Origin: an uncultured bacterium
Lineage (GTDB): Bacteria > Actinomycetota > Coriobacteriia > Coriobacteriales > Eggerthellaceae
Reading direction: 5' to 3'
NCBI GenBank assembly: GCA_937890835.1
Contig: CALADF010000035.1
Coordinates: forward strand, 62,001-126,000
DNA length: 64,000 nucleotides
In this document: piece after piece, positions 25,083 through 33,104 of the stretch
How positions within the stretch are numbered: position 1 is the first letter of the stretch
How the letters are laid out: every line of letters starts with the position of its first letter
The notes under the pieces: model-generated
What the model was told of the DNA's origin: nothing
Seen by the model: the letters and a program-made list of their open reading frames with translations, nothing else
Database searches by the model: none
Program-made: the position numbers and the translations under genes

Positions 25083-25117
25083 CGGGGAGTCGGTCGATCC
25101 GGCTCCCCGTTTGTTTG
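25083..25117 (+). terminator. Terminator of the moeA-mogA operon
   Basis: CGGGGAG (25083-25089) pairs with CTCCCCG (25103-25109), loop 13 nt, followed by the T-rich TTTGTTT. A TATACT box (25121-25126) comes directly afterwards and probably belongs to the next gene. Confidence 0.8.
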
Positions 25118-25120
25118 CGT

Positions 25121-25126
25121 TATACT
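25121..25126 (+). promoter_or_regulatory. Probable -10 box for the alanine-racemase-like gene
   Basis: TATACT stands 49 nt before the ATG at 25175, immediately after the preceding terminator. No good -35 box is present at the expected distance, where the terminator stem lies. Confidence 0.45.
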
Positions 25127-25174
25127 TGCTGGGGCTTAACGCCTGCAATGTTCACCTGCGCGAAAAGGCGATGA

Positions 25175-26626
25175 ATGCACATGAGCGACCTACCCAACGG
25201 CTTCACGGGATTTTCGAAGCGCGACTCCGGCTTTGTCTCCGCCGGGGAGGCCATCCGCCGGGCGAATGCGGAGGCCGGCTCCGCCTGCGGTGCGCCGGCG
25301 GCTGCTTCTCGTGCCGCAGTGTCGGGCTGGCGCTCGGACGCATCGCATGCAGACGGCGACGCGAACCGCACGGGCGTGTGGGGCGCGCCTCCTACCATCT
25401 CGAAGATCGACATGGCGCGCTATCTTGCCGATGACGCCCACGGTTCGGTTTCCTTCGACCCCCGGAAGCTTGCGCAGATCTCCCGCTTCGATCGACGCGG
25501 GGCGTGGATGGAGATCGACCTTTCCGCCATACGTCGCAACTGCATCGAGGTGAAGCGTCGGCTCGCCGGCGGTGTGCGGCTCATGGCGCAGGTCGCCTCC
25601 GACGCTTACGGGCACGGGGCCGTGCGCTGCGCGAAGATGGCCCTCAACTCGGGGGCCGACTACCTCGGCGTGGCGACGGTCGATGAGGCCATCGAGCTGC
25701 GCGAGGCGCTCATCAACGCGCCTGTTTTGGTTTTGTCCGAACCGCCGCTCGCCTCCATACCGTTGCTGCTCGCGTACAAGATCATGCCGAGCGTCTACAC
25801 CGCCGAATTCGCCATCCAATATGCGGAAGCCGCCGATTCGGTGGGGATGCGCGCCCCCTTTCATCTGGCTGTCAACACGGGCATGAACCGCATCGGGGTG
25901 CGCTTCGACGAGGTGGTCTCGTTCATGCATCAGATCGGTTTCCACCGTGCGCTCGAGTTGGTCGGCACGTTCACGCAGCTCGCCACGGCCGATTCGTCCG
26001 AGACGCTCGATTTCCAGATCCAGGCGAAGCGCTTCGTGGAGGCGATCGGCGCGTTGCGCGCCGCCAACGTCAACCCCGGCATCGTGCATGCGGCCAACTC
26101 CGCGGCGGCCATTCGCTACCCCGAGGCGCACTTCGACATGGTCAGGGTGGGCTGTGCCCTCTACGGATTCCACCCGTGCCCCGAGACGCGCGGTCTCATC
26201 AGCCTGGAGCCGGCCATGAGCGTGCACGCGCGCATCATCGATGCGAAGATCGTTCCCATGAGCGAAGGCGTCGGCTACGGCATGCGCTACCGATCGCCCG
26301 GTTCGGTGAAGATCTGCACCGTGCCCGTCGGGTACGCGGACGGGCTGCCCTGCGCGCTTTCGGGGAACACCGGCTTCCTCGTCGACGGCAAAGCGTTTCG
26401 CCAGGTGGGCAGCATCTGCATGGATCAGTGCATGTTCGAGGTGGACCTGCGCACGTACGCGACGCGCCGCCGCGTCGATCCGCAGATCGGCGACGAGGTG
26501 ATCATCGTCGGTTCGTCGGGTGAGGCGTCGGTGACCGTAGACGAGATGGCGCGCAAGCTCGGTACCACCCAAAGCGAGGTGGCGCTCGGATTCGGCCTGT
26601 CGCGCCTTCCGCGGCTGTATCGCTAG
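25175..26626 (+). CDS. Alanine-racemase-like protein with substituted active site
   Basis: 483 residues from ATG 25175 (AAAGG site six nt upstream; ATG 25181 is an alternative). Residues ~110-483 match alanine racemase: W-M-E-I-D-L-S-A-I-R-R-N, A-Y-G-H-G, H-A-A-N-S-A-A, M-V-R-V-G-C-A-L-Y-G, V-G-Y-G-M, G-S-I-C-M-D-Q. However, positions that are nearly invariant differ: A141 stands where the PLP lysine belongs (V-K-A-x-A-Y-G-H-G reads V-A-S-D-A-Y-G-H-G); A232 and N234 replace the usual K and D in L-K-x-D-T-G-M; Q268 replaces the His of T-H-F-A-x-A-D. The catalytic tyrosine (Y368) and pyridine arginine (R324) remain. About 100 extra N-terminal residues are low-complexity polar. The fold is clearly Alr, but racemase activity is doubtful; a pseudoenzyme or binding protein is more likely. 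Udg follows. Confidence 0.85.
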   Translation: MHMSDLPNGFTGFSKRDSGFVSAGEAIRRANAEAGSACGAPAAASRAAVSGWRSDASHADGDANRTGVWGAPPTISKIDMARYLADDAHGSVSFDPRKLAQISRFDRRGAWMEIDLSAIRRNCIEVKRRLAGGVRLMAQVASDAYGHGAVRCAKMALNSGADYLGVATVDEAIELREALINAPVLVLSEPPLASIPLLLAYKIMPSVYTAEFAIQYAEAADSVGMRAPFHLAVNTGMNRIGVRFDEVVSFMHQIGFHRALELVGTFTQLATADSSETLDFQIQAKRFVEAIGALRAANVNPGIVHAANSAAAIRYPEAHFDMVRVGCALYGFHPCPETRGLISLEPAMSVHARIIDAKIVPMSEGVGYGMRYRSPGSVKICTVPVGYADGLPCALSGNTGFLVDGKAFRQVGSICMDQCMFEVDLRTYATRRRVDPQIGDEVIIVGSSGEASVTVDEMARKLGTTQSEVALGFGLSRLPRLYR

Positions 26627-26762
26627 CCGAAGGGAGGAGGAACCGCAGGCGCCCGTCGCCTCGATGCGCCGCGATGCTTGCGTTTGCGGGCGGAGTCGGT
26701 GCGCGTGGTGCGGCTTCGACGCTCTGCAGCGCAGGTTTGGAGCCATCAGGAAGGAAGAAAGC

Positions 26763-27335
26763 ATGACGAAACCCCATATCCCCCTCGACGAGATCCGTTC
26801 GGCGGTCGAGTCGTGCCGCAAGTGCCCGCTTGCCGAGGGGCGCACGCAGACCGTCTTCGGCGTCGGAAACCCCTCTGCGCGCGTGCTCATCGTCGGGGAG
26901 GCCCCGGGTAAAAACGAGGATCTGCAGGGCGAGCCGTTCGTCGGTGCGGCGGGCAAGTACCTCGACGAGCTCTTGTCCATCGCGGGCTTGAAGCGCGAGG
27001 AGGTCTTCATCTCCAACGTCTTGAAGTGTCGACCTCCCGGAAACCGCAACCCGCGGCCGGAGGAGATCGAGATGTGCTCGGGGTATCTGCGCGAGCAGAC
27101 GCGCACCATCGATCCCGAGTACATCGTGACGCTCGGCAATTTCGCGACGAAGTTCATCCTGAAGACCGACATCGGCATCACGAGGCTGCGCGGCACGCTG
27201 CAGCAAGCGGGGCGCTTCAAGGTGTTTCCGATCTTCCACCCCGCTGCGGCGCTCTACGATGGAAGCAAGCGGGTTGCGCTTGAGAACGACTTCACCACGC
27301 TCGGCGAGCTTCTTCGGTCCGAGGCTTCGGAGTAG
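26763..27335 (+). CDS. Uracil-DNA glycosylase, family 4 (Fe-S type)
   Basis: The start at ATG 26763 (MTKPHIPLDEIR) has an AAGGAAG site; an upstream in-frame extension is dropped. 190 residues. Four cysteines (C18, C21, C89, C105) fit the family 4 4Fe-4S cluster. Motif A is G-E-A-P-G-K-N-E-D-L-Q-G-E-P-F-V-G-A-A-G and motif B is F-H-P-A-A-A-L-Y. The enzyme removes uracil from DNA to start base excision repair. The gene lies between the alanine-racemase-like gene and nfnA with no obvious operon partner. Confidence 0.93.
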   Translation: MTKPHIPLDEIRSAVESCRKCPLAEGRTQTVFGVGNPSARVLIVGEAPGKNEDLQGEPFVGAAGKYLDELLSIAGLKREEVFISNVLKCRPPGNRNPRPEEIEMCSGYLREQTRTIDPEYIVTLGNFATKFILKTDIGITRLRGTLQQAGRFKVFPIFHPAAALYDGSKRVALENDFTTLGELLRSEASE

Positions 27336-27415
27336 AGGCGCGGGCCCGTCCGGCGCCAAGGCGCTCGCACGCTTGCGCTCAGTCGGTAATATATCGGTTA
27401 AATCGCCTGTTCACG

Positions 27416-27446
27416 TTGCTTGTTCGCGGTGCAGCTTTGCTATACT
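27416..27446 (+). promoter_or_regulatory. Candidate promoter of the nfnAB-folC operon
   Basis: TTGCTT (27416-27421) and TATACT (27441-27446), spacer 19 nt. The -10 box is good, the spacing is long. The leader to the nfnA start is about 130 nt and holds no gene. Confidence 0.45.
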
Positions 27447-27584
27447 GTACGCTTCATTTACGCTGGGCGGTGCGCGCGAGCCGGAAAGCGCGCGCGAGAA
27501 GGGATCCGCGAACGCGCGCACGGGAGGTGCGTGGCGCGTCGGCGTCTCTCGTGCCGCTCCGCAAACGATAAGGATCGAGGGACG

Positions 27585-28478
27585 ATGTATCCAATCGAAG
27601 CCGTTGAAGCGTTGAACGCCGAGGTCACGCGCATGGTCGTGCGCGCCCCGGAGATCGCGCGCAAGATAGCGCCCGGGCAGTTCATCATGCTGCGCATCGA
27701 CGAGGCGGGCGAGCGCATCCCGCTCACCATGAACGAGGCGGACGCGCAGGCGGGCACCGTCACCATCGTGTTCCAGGCGGTCGGGGCCACCACCATGCGC
27801 CTTGCGCGCATGAAGGCGGGCGAGGCCCTGCTTGACTTCGTCGGCCCGCTCGGCAACCCCACCGAGCTCGAAGGAGCGCGCCGTGCGTGCGTCATCGGCG
27901 GCGGCTTGGGCTGCGCCATCGCCTATCCCCAGGCGAAGTGGCTTCACGATCATGGTTGCGAAGTCGATGTCATCACCGGTTTCCGCACGTCTGACCTGGT
28001 TATATTCGAAGACGAGCTTGCTGCTTGCTCGAATCGTTCGATCGTCATGACCGATGACGGATCCAACGGGAACAAAGGCGTGGTCACCGCGCCGTTGAAG
28101 AGCTGGATCGAGGAAGGCGCCGACTACGATCTGGTGCTCGCCGTGGGGCCGGTCATCATGATGAAGTTCGTCGCCCTGACCACGAAGCCCTACGGCATCA
28201 AAACCCTCGTCTCGATGAACCCGCTCATGATCGACGGCACGGGCATGTGCGGCGGCTGCCGGGTGAAGGTGGGGGACGAGTACCTCCACGCGTGCGTCGA
28301 CGGGCCGGACTTCGACGGGCATCTGGTCGACTACGACGACGCCATGCGCCGCGGCGTGATGTATCGCAGCTACGAGGACGTCGCCCGGAAGAACGTGAAG
28401 AAGAAGCTCGCGAGCGAGGCGCGCGATTGCGCCGCGACGGGTCGTGCGGCTGCCGCTCGTGCCGAGAAGGATGCGTGA
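27585..28478 (+). CDS. nfnA: NfnA-type ferredoxin:NADP oxidoreductase, small (FAD/2Fe-2S) subunit
   Basis: The start at ATG 27585 (MYPIEAVEALNAEVTRM) is chosen by family length; 297 residues. It has an FAD-binding beta-barrel (about 1-95), an NAD-binding Rossmann part beginning V-I-G-G-G-L-G-C-A-I-A (about 102-112), and cysteines C222, C225 and C237 (M-C-G-G-C-R-V ... C-V-D-G-P-D-F-D-G-H) for a 2Fe-2S cluster. With NfnB it forms the NADH-dependent reduced ferredoxin:NADP+ oxidoreductase, or a related SudB/PyrK-like reductase. It is 14 nt upstream of nfnB and probably co-transcribed; it could supply NADPH or reduced ferredoxin for biosynthesis such as glutamate synthase. Confidence 0.88.
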   Translation: MYPIEAVEALNAEVTRMVVRAPEIARKIAPGQFIMLRIDEAGERIPLTMNEADAQAGTVTIVFQAVGATTMRLARMKAGEALLDFVGPLGNPTELEGARRACVIGGGLGCAIAYPQAKWLHDHGCEVDVITGFRTSDLVIFEDELAACSNRSIVMTDDGSNGNKGVVTAPLKSWIEEGADYDLVLAVGPVIMMKFVALTTKPYGIKTLVSMNPLMIDGTGMCGGCRVKVGDEYLHACVDGPDFDGHLVDYDDAMRRGVMYRSYEDVARKNVKKKLASEARDCAATGRAAAARAEKDA

Positions 28479-28492
28479 GGCTTGTGTCCCGT

Positions 28493-30253
28493 ATGTTCAA
28501 CTACAACCGTCAGGGCTATAAAACCCCCGTCCCCGTTCTCGATCCCGCCGAGCGCGCCAACACGTTCGCGGAGGTGACGCTCGGCTACAACGCGGAAGCC
28601 GCCGTCAACGAGGCGCGTCGCTGCATCCAGTGCTCCTCGAAACCCTGCGTCGCCGGCTGTCCTGTAGGTGTGCCCATCCGCGAGTTCGTCGCCCTCATCG
28701 CCCAGCGCGATTTCCCGAACGCGTACGCGGCGGTCAAGGACGCCAACGCGCTTCCAGCCATCTGCGGTCGCGTCTGCCCGCAGGAGTCCCAGTGCGAGGG
28801 TGTGTGCATGCGCGGTCGCAAGGGCGGCGAGCCGGTGGGCATCGGTCGTCTCGAGCGCTTCATCGCTGACTGGGCGGCGGACAACAGGCCCGAGGCCAAC
28901 GCGGCGCTTGCGACCCGGCGCGCAGCGCGCTTGGCGGGCACGCTCGACGGCGACGACGAGCTCACCCCGCGCGGCGGCAAGGCCGTGCCGCTCATCGCGC
29001 CCGGGACCGATCTGTCGGGCAAGCGCGTGGCGGTGGTGGGCTCCGGCCCCGCGTCGCTCACCTGCGCAGGCGAGCTGGCGAAGTTCGGCGCGGACGTCAC
29101 GGTGTTCGAGGCGCTCCACGACGTCGGCGGCGTTTTGACGTACGGCATCCCGGAGTTCCGCCTGCCGAAAAGCCTTGTTTCGCGCGAGGTCGCGGCCATC
29201 GAGGCCCTCGGCGTCAAGTTCGAGGTGAATGCGGTGGTGGGCAAGCTGATCGACGTCGAGGAGCTGCTCGGCGAGCGCGGATTCGATGCGGTGTTCGTCG
29301 CCACGGGCGCAGGCCTGCCGAGCTACATGGGCATCGAAGGCGAAGGGCTCAACGGCGTGTGCGTCGCCAACGAGCTGCTCACGCGCGTCAACCTCATGAA
29401 GGCTTATCAGTTCCCCGAGCACGAGACCCCGGTGTACAAGGGGCGGCACTGCGTGGTGGTCGGCGGCGGCAACGTCGCCATGGACGCGGCTCGCACGGCT
29501 CGCCGTCTCGGCGCCGAGGTGACGGTCGTATATCGTCGCGGTCGCGACGAGATGCCCGCGCGCAGCGAGGAGATTCGCCATGCCGAGGAGGAGGGGGTCG
29601 TCTTCAAAACGCTGACCAATCCCGTCCGCCTGATCGGCGACGACGAGGGCTGGCTTGTCGGCGCGGAAGTGGTCGACATGGAGCTCGGCGAGCCCGATGA
29701 GGGCGGAAGAAGGCGCCCGCATGCGGTGGAGGGCTCCAATCATGTGATCGAGTGCGACATGTGCGTCATCTCCATCGGGAACAAGACCAATCCGCTCATC
29801 GCGCGAACCACCCCCGGTCTCGAGACGACGAGTCGTAATCTCATCGTGGTCGACGAAGAGACGTGCGCGACCTCGGTTCCCGGCGTGTTCGCGGGCGGCG
29901 ATGCCGTCAGCGGCGCGGCGACCGTCATCTTGGCCATGGGCGCCGGCAAACGCGCGGCGGCGGGCATCGCATCGTATCTGACGCCCGGCAAGCTCGCCAC
30001 CGTGCCGAAAAACGATGCGGGCGTGGCCATGGTCGCCTGCCCCGGTCGTGCCGAGCGGCATGTGGCTGACGAAGCGGTGCGCGCAGAGGCCGAGGACGCC
30101 GCGCCTTCCGCGCAGGAGCCGCCCGTCGCGCCGGCGCCCGCGCGCGGTTCCTTCGACGAAGACGCCCTCGTCCGGGCTTTGAAGGCGGCGGGCGTCGATG
30201 GCGACGTCGCGCTTCGCGCCGCCCGCGCCGTCGCGCGTGAGATGGGGGCTTAA
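28493..30253 (+). CDS. nfnB: NfnB/GltD-type NADPH oxidoreductase subunit
   Basis: The start is uncertain: ATG 28493 (MFNYNRQGYKTPVP) is used, GTG 28484 is possible. 586 residues. An N-terminal Fe-S domain carries R-C-I-Q-C-S-S-K-P-C-V-A-G-C-P-V and I-C-G-R-V-C-P-Q-E-S-Q-C-E-G-V-C; then two Rossmann folds, the first G-S-G-P-A-S-L-T-C-A-G-E-L-A and the second V-V-V-G-G-G-N-V-A-M-D-A-A-R-T-A. The enzyme transfers electrons between NADPH and its partner subunit. Compared with family members, it has about 90 extra C-terminal residues, Ala/Pro/Glu-rich then E-D-A-L-V-R-A-L-K-A-A-G-V-D-G-D-V-A-L-R-A-A-R. folC begins 1 nt after the stop. Confidence 0.88.
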   Translation: MFNYNRQGYKTPVPVLDPAERANTFAEVTLGYNAEAAVNEARRCIQCSSKPCVAGCPVGVPIREFVALIAQRDFPNAYAAVKDANALPAICGRVCPQESQCEGVCMRGRKGGEPVGIGRLERFIADWAADNRPEANAALATRRAARLAGTLDGDDELTPRGGKAVPLIAPGTDLSGKRVAVVGSGPASLTCAGELAKFGADVTVFEALHDVGGVLTYGIPEFRLPKSLVSREVAAIEALGVKFEVNAVVGKLIDVEELLGERGFDAVFVATGAGLPSYMGIEGEGLNGVCVANELLTRVNLMKAYQFPEHETPVYKGRHCVVVGGGNVAMDAARTARRLGAEVTVVYRRGRDEMPARSEEIRHAEEEGVVFKTLTNPVRLIGDDEGWLVGAEVVDMELGEPDEGGRRRPHAVEGSNHVIECDMCVISIGNKTNPLIARTTPGLETTSRNLIVVDEETCATSVPGVFAGGDAVSGAATVILAMGAGKRAAAGIASYLTPGKLATVPKNDAGVAMVACPGRAERHVADEAVRAEAEDAAPSAQEPPVAPAPARGSFDEDALVRALKAAGVDGDVALRAARAVAREMGA

Positions 30254-30254
30254 G

Positions 30255-31664
30255 GTGGGCGCTTGCGCTGCGCCGGATGAAAAAGGAATCGCTTCCGAGG
30301 GGGCTGCTTCCGAGGCGGATGGTTCCTTCGACGCCGTCGCCTACATCAACACTCCGCGCTGGCAGACCTCGCGTCTCGGCCTCGAGCGCATCGAGGACCT
30401 CCTCGAGCGCATGGGACGTCCCCAGGATGCGCTGCGCTTCGTGCACGTGGCGGGTACGAACGGCAAGGGGTCGACATGCGCGTACCTGTCGAGCGTGCTT
30501 GCGAGCGCGGGGTTCAAGACAGGTCTTTTCACGAGCCCCTACGTCGAGGTGTTCGAGGAGCGCATACGCGTCGACGGGGAGAACATCTCGCGTGACGATC
30601 TCGTGCGCGCCACGCTCGCCGTGCGCGAGCACGCCTGCGCGATGGAGGCCGAGACGGGCGAGCATCCCACCGAATTCGAGCTCATGACGGCGGTGGCCTT
30701 CGAGCATTTCCGCACGGTCGGGTGCGATATCGTCGTGCTCGAGGTGGGGCTTGGCGGAAGGCTCGATTCGACCAACGTCATCGAGCGTCCCGAGGTGTGC
30801 GTCATCTGCCGCATCGGACTGGACCACACCGCCGTGCTCGGCGGTACGCTTGCTGCGGTTGCGGGGGAGAAGGCGGGCATTATCAAGCCGGGCGTCGCGG
30901 TGGCGTCGTGGCCTCAGGAACCCGAGGCGCGTGAGGTGGTCGCCGCCGTCGCCCGAGACCGCGGTTGCGCGTTGACGGAACCTGATTTCTCGCAGCTCGT
31001 CGTCGGCTCGATTGACGCGGAACTCGCCGTTCGCAGCTTCACGTACCGGGGCAAATCCTACGAGACCGCGCTTCTCGGCGCGTATCAGCCCGGCAACGCG
31101 GCGCTTGCCCTCGAGGCGGTTGGGCTGCTGCGCGCTCGCGGGTGGGATATTCCCGAGGAGGCCGTGCGTGCAGGCATCGCGCGGACGACGTGGCCGGGGC
31201 GTTTCGAGGTGGTGGCGCGCGACCCGCTCGTGATCGTCGACGGGGGCCATAACCCGCAAGGCGCCGAGGTTCTGGCCGATTCGCTGCGGGAGCTGGTCGA
31301 AGGCGGAAATTCGTCCTCGCGGCGCGTGGTGTTCGTCATGGGCGTGCTCGCCGACAAAGATTATCCGCCGATGATTCGCTCGGCGGTGCCGTTCGCACGT
31401 GCGTTTTTCGTCTACGCTCCCGAAAATCCGCGTGCGCTTTCGGCGGAAGACCTCGCCGCCGCCGTCCGCTCGGTTATCGACGATCGGGCGGACGCTGCGG
31501 GCAATGCCGTCGAGGGCGGCGCCGGTGTTCGCATCGAGGCGGCGCTCGGTGCCGCGGATGCGGTCCGCAAGGCGTTGGACTTCGCGGGCGAGGGCGACGT
31601 CGTCGTCGCCTTCGGAAGCCTGTATTCGCTCGGCGAGGTGAAGCGGACCGTGCTCGCGGGGTGA
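30255..31664 (+). CDS. folC: Folylpolyglutamate synthase / dihydrofolate synthase
   Basis: The start is the GTG at 30255, one base after the nfnB stop, served by the GGGGG inside the end of nfnB; 469 residues. Signatures: P-loop V-A-G-T-N-G-K-G-S-T-C-A-Y, G-L-F-T-S-P-Y-V-E-V-F-E-E-R-I, L-E-V-G-L-G-G-R-L-D-S-T-N-V, L-D-H-T-A-V-L-G-G-T-L and V-D-G-G-H-N-P-Q-G-A. It adds glutamate to folates. The N-terminal ~22 residues before D-A-V-A-Y-I-N are not conserved. It closes the nfnAB-folC unit ahead of a strong terminator. Confidence 0.95.
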   Translation: MGACAAPDEKGIASEGAASEADGSFDAVAYINTPRWQTSRLGLERIEDLLERMGRPQDALRFVHVAGTNGKGSTCAYLSSVLASAGFKTGLFTSPYVEVFEERIRVDGENISRDDLVRATLAVREHACAMEAETGEHPTEFELMTAVAFEHFRTVGCDIVVLEVGLGGRLDSTNVIERPEVCVICRIGLDHTAVLGGTLAAVAGEKAGIIKPGVAVASWPQEPEAREVVAAVARDRGCALTEPDFSQLVVGSIDAELAVRSFTYRGKSYETALLGAYQPGNAALALEAVGLLRARGWDIPEEAVRAGIARTTWPGRFEVVARDPLVIVDGGHNPQGAEVLADSLRELVEGGNSSSRRVVFVMGVLADKDYPPMIRSAVPFARAFFVYAPENPRALSAEDLAAAVRSVIDDRADAAGNAVEGGAGVRIEAALGAADAVRKALDFAGEGDVVVAFGSLYSLGEVKRTVLAG

Positions 31665-31675
31665 TGCGGGCGTGA

Positions 31676-31705
31676 AAAAGGCGTCGAGCTGCGCCGACGC
31701 CTTTT
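31676..31705 (+). terminator. Terminator after folC
   Basis: A perfect 11-bp stem, AAAAGGCGTCG (31676-31686) with CGACGCCTTTT (31695-31705), loop 8 nt. The T-run is part of the stem and continues as TTTTCT. Confidence 0.9.
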
Positions 31706-31758
31706 CTGCAAGTACGCTGTTTGGCTTATGGCCCCAAGCCGCTCCATGTCATATAACT

Positions 31759-31788
31759 AAAAAGGCGAGCCCTTGGGCTCGCCTTTTT
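31759..31788. terminator. Bidirectional terminator after acpP
   Basis: AAAAAGGCGAGCCC (31759-31772) and GGGCTCGCCTTTTT (31775-31788) form a 14-bp stem with a two-base loop. A- and T-runs on both sides let it work on either strand; its main client is the minus-strand hpf-acpP unit. Confidence 0.9.
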
Positions 31789-31808
31789 CGCGTCCTTCTT
31801 CGCCGGCG

Positions 31809-32027
31809 TTACAGGCTGTCGATGTAGGCCACCAGATCCTTGACCGTCTCAAGTCCCTCGGGCTCGCCGAAATCCACCTCGCAGCGATCCTCCAGCTCGC
31901 AGATCAGCTCGACCATGTCGAGCGAGTCGATCCCGAGCGAATCGAAGGTGGAGTCCTCGGTGACGGATTCCGGGGCGATGTCGAGGTTGGTCTCGAGAAT
32001 GGAGCGGATGGTGTCGATGGTTGCCAC
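31809..32027 (-). CDS. acpP: Acyl carrier protein
   Basis: 72 residues, acidic, with the phosphopantetheine serine S35 in L-G-I-D-S-L-D-M-V-E-L. It carries growing acyl chains in fatty acid synthesis. The start MATIDTIRSILETNL is 3 nt after the hpf stop on the minus strand, so the two genes are probably co-transcribed; other fatty acid genes are not in the window. Confidence 0.95.
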   Translation of the reverse strand: MATIDTIRSILETNLDIAPESVTEDSTFDSLGIDSLDMVELICELEDRCEVDFGEPEGLETVKDLVAYIDSL

Positions 32028-32030
32028 GAT

Positions 32031-32612
32031 CTAATCCTCTTTCTGCTGGAGCTTGCCGTAGCCGCCGCCTTCGCGACGGTAGAGCACGCAAACGAGATTG
32101 GTGTCGCGGTCAGTATATACGAAGAAGTCGTGCCCGATGAGGTCGATCTCGATGAGGGCCTCCTCCTCGGTCATGGGCGCGAACTCGATCTCCTTCACAC
32201 GCACGACCTCGTCTCCGGCAAGCTCGTCCATGAGGCGATCGAGGTCGAGCTCGCCCTCGGCGCCTTCGCCCTGAACATGGTCGGCGATCTTGTCGGTGGT
32301 GCGGACCTTCTTGTCGATGACGCGGGTCTTGTACTTGCGCAGCTGACGCGCGACCTTGGCGGCGGCGACGTCGATGGCCGCGTACATGTCCTCTTCGCTC
32401 TCTTCGACGCGGACGATATGGCCTTTCACGCGCGCGGTGACCTCGCAGATGGAGGGAAGCGGGTTGGCGGGATTCTTCTCCTTGTAAAGGACGACCTCGG
32501 TGTTGATGGGCTCGATGTCGAGCACCTTGATGGCGCTGCCGATCTTCTCTTCAGCGTATTCGCGCAGTGCGTCGGTCACGGGCATTTTGCGTCCGGATAC
32601 GGTGATGGTCAT
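32031..32612 (-). CDS. hpf: Ribosome hibernation promoting factor, long form
   Basis: 193 residues from ATG 32612 (MTITVSGRKMPVTDALREYAEEKI); the in-frame GTG at 32621 directly abuts the AAGGGG site, so it is not used. The N-terminal ~100 residues are the HPF/RaiA domain that sits in the 30S tRNA channel. The C-terminal domain (about 135-190; E-F-A-P-M-T-E-E-E-A-L-I-E-I-D-L-I-G-H-D-F-F-V-Y) drives 100S dimer formation in long HPFs. It is probably induced in stationary phase; a stationary-phase promoter is not visible. Confidence 0.95.
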   Translation of the reverse strand: MTITVSGRKMPVTDALREYAEEKIGSAIKVLDIEPINTEVVLYKEKNPANPLPSICEVTARVKGHIVRVEESEEDMYAAIDVAAAKVARQLRKYKTRVIDKKVRTTDKIADHVQGEGAEGELDLDRLMDELAGDEVVRVKEIEFAPMTEEEALIEIDLIGHDFFVYTDRDTNLVCVLYRREGGGYGKLQQKED

Positions 32613-33104
32613 GGTTTTCACCCCTTGTCTCGCGGCGAATAAAAAAGCCTGTGGATTGGGACGAGCTGTGCTTGATGCGAGTCGGGCCGCGCGTCTTCGT
32701 CGGGCGAACGAAGCTATGAGCGCTTTCCGTCCTCAAGGTGTGCATCGACCCCTTTCCTCCGGCTGCGGCACAAGCATAACGCAAAACAAATGCCCTGTGG
32801 CCGGCAAATTGGCGGCGTGTTCCCCGGCTGTTTCACTGTGGGGAGAATTCCGTAGCTCATCAGGTGAAACGATGCGTTGGAATCATTGTGTCGGAGGGAT
32901 ACGCACGGCAGCGTGGTGCGTGACGGCCTTTGCGCGGCGCTGTTCTGTCGAATTCGTGGGGCGCCGTTGTCGTCGGCGCGCCGTAAAGGGCGCATGAGCC
33001 GTCCTTCGCGCGTCATCTGCTACAATCTCTCGATATTTATCCGATGAGACGAGATGGTATCGAGAAAGCGCGCCGTAGCCGCCGGCGCAAGACGAGGTGA
33101 CGCC
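32613..33104. other. Divergent intergenic region between hpf and nhaA
   Basis: 492 bp with no recognisable gene on either strand. It should hold the hpf promoter reading left and the nhaA promoter reading right. A TACAAT box at 33021-33026, about 80 nt before the nhaA ATG, is the best candidate; its -35 is unclear. Short frames here encode no recognisable domain. Confidence 0.5.

Noticed and set aside
25175..26626. Frameshift or sequencing error explaining the missing lysine in the Alr-like protein
   Set aside because: Sequence on both sides aligns in frame with Alr motifs and three other active-site changes occur at distant positions, which a local error cannot explain.
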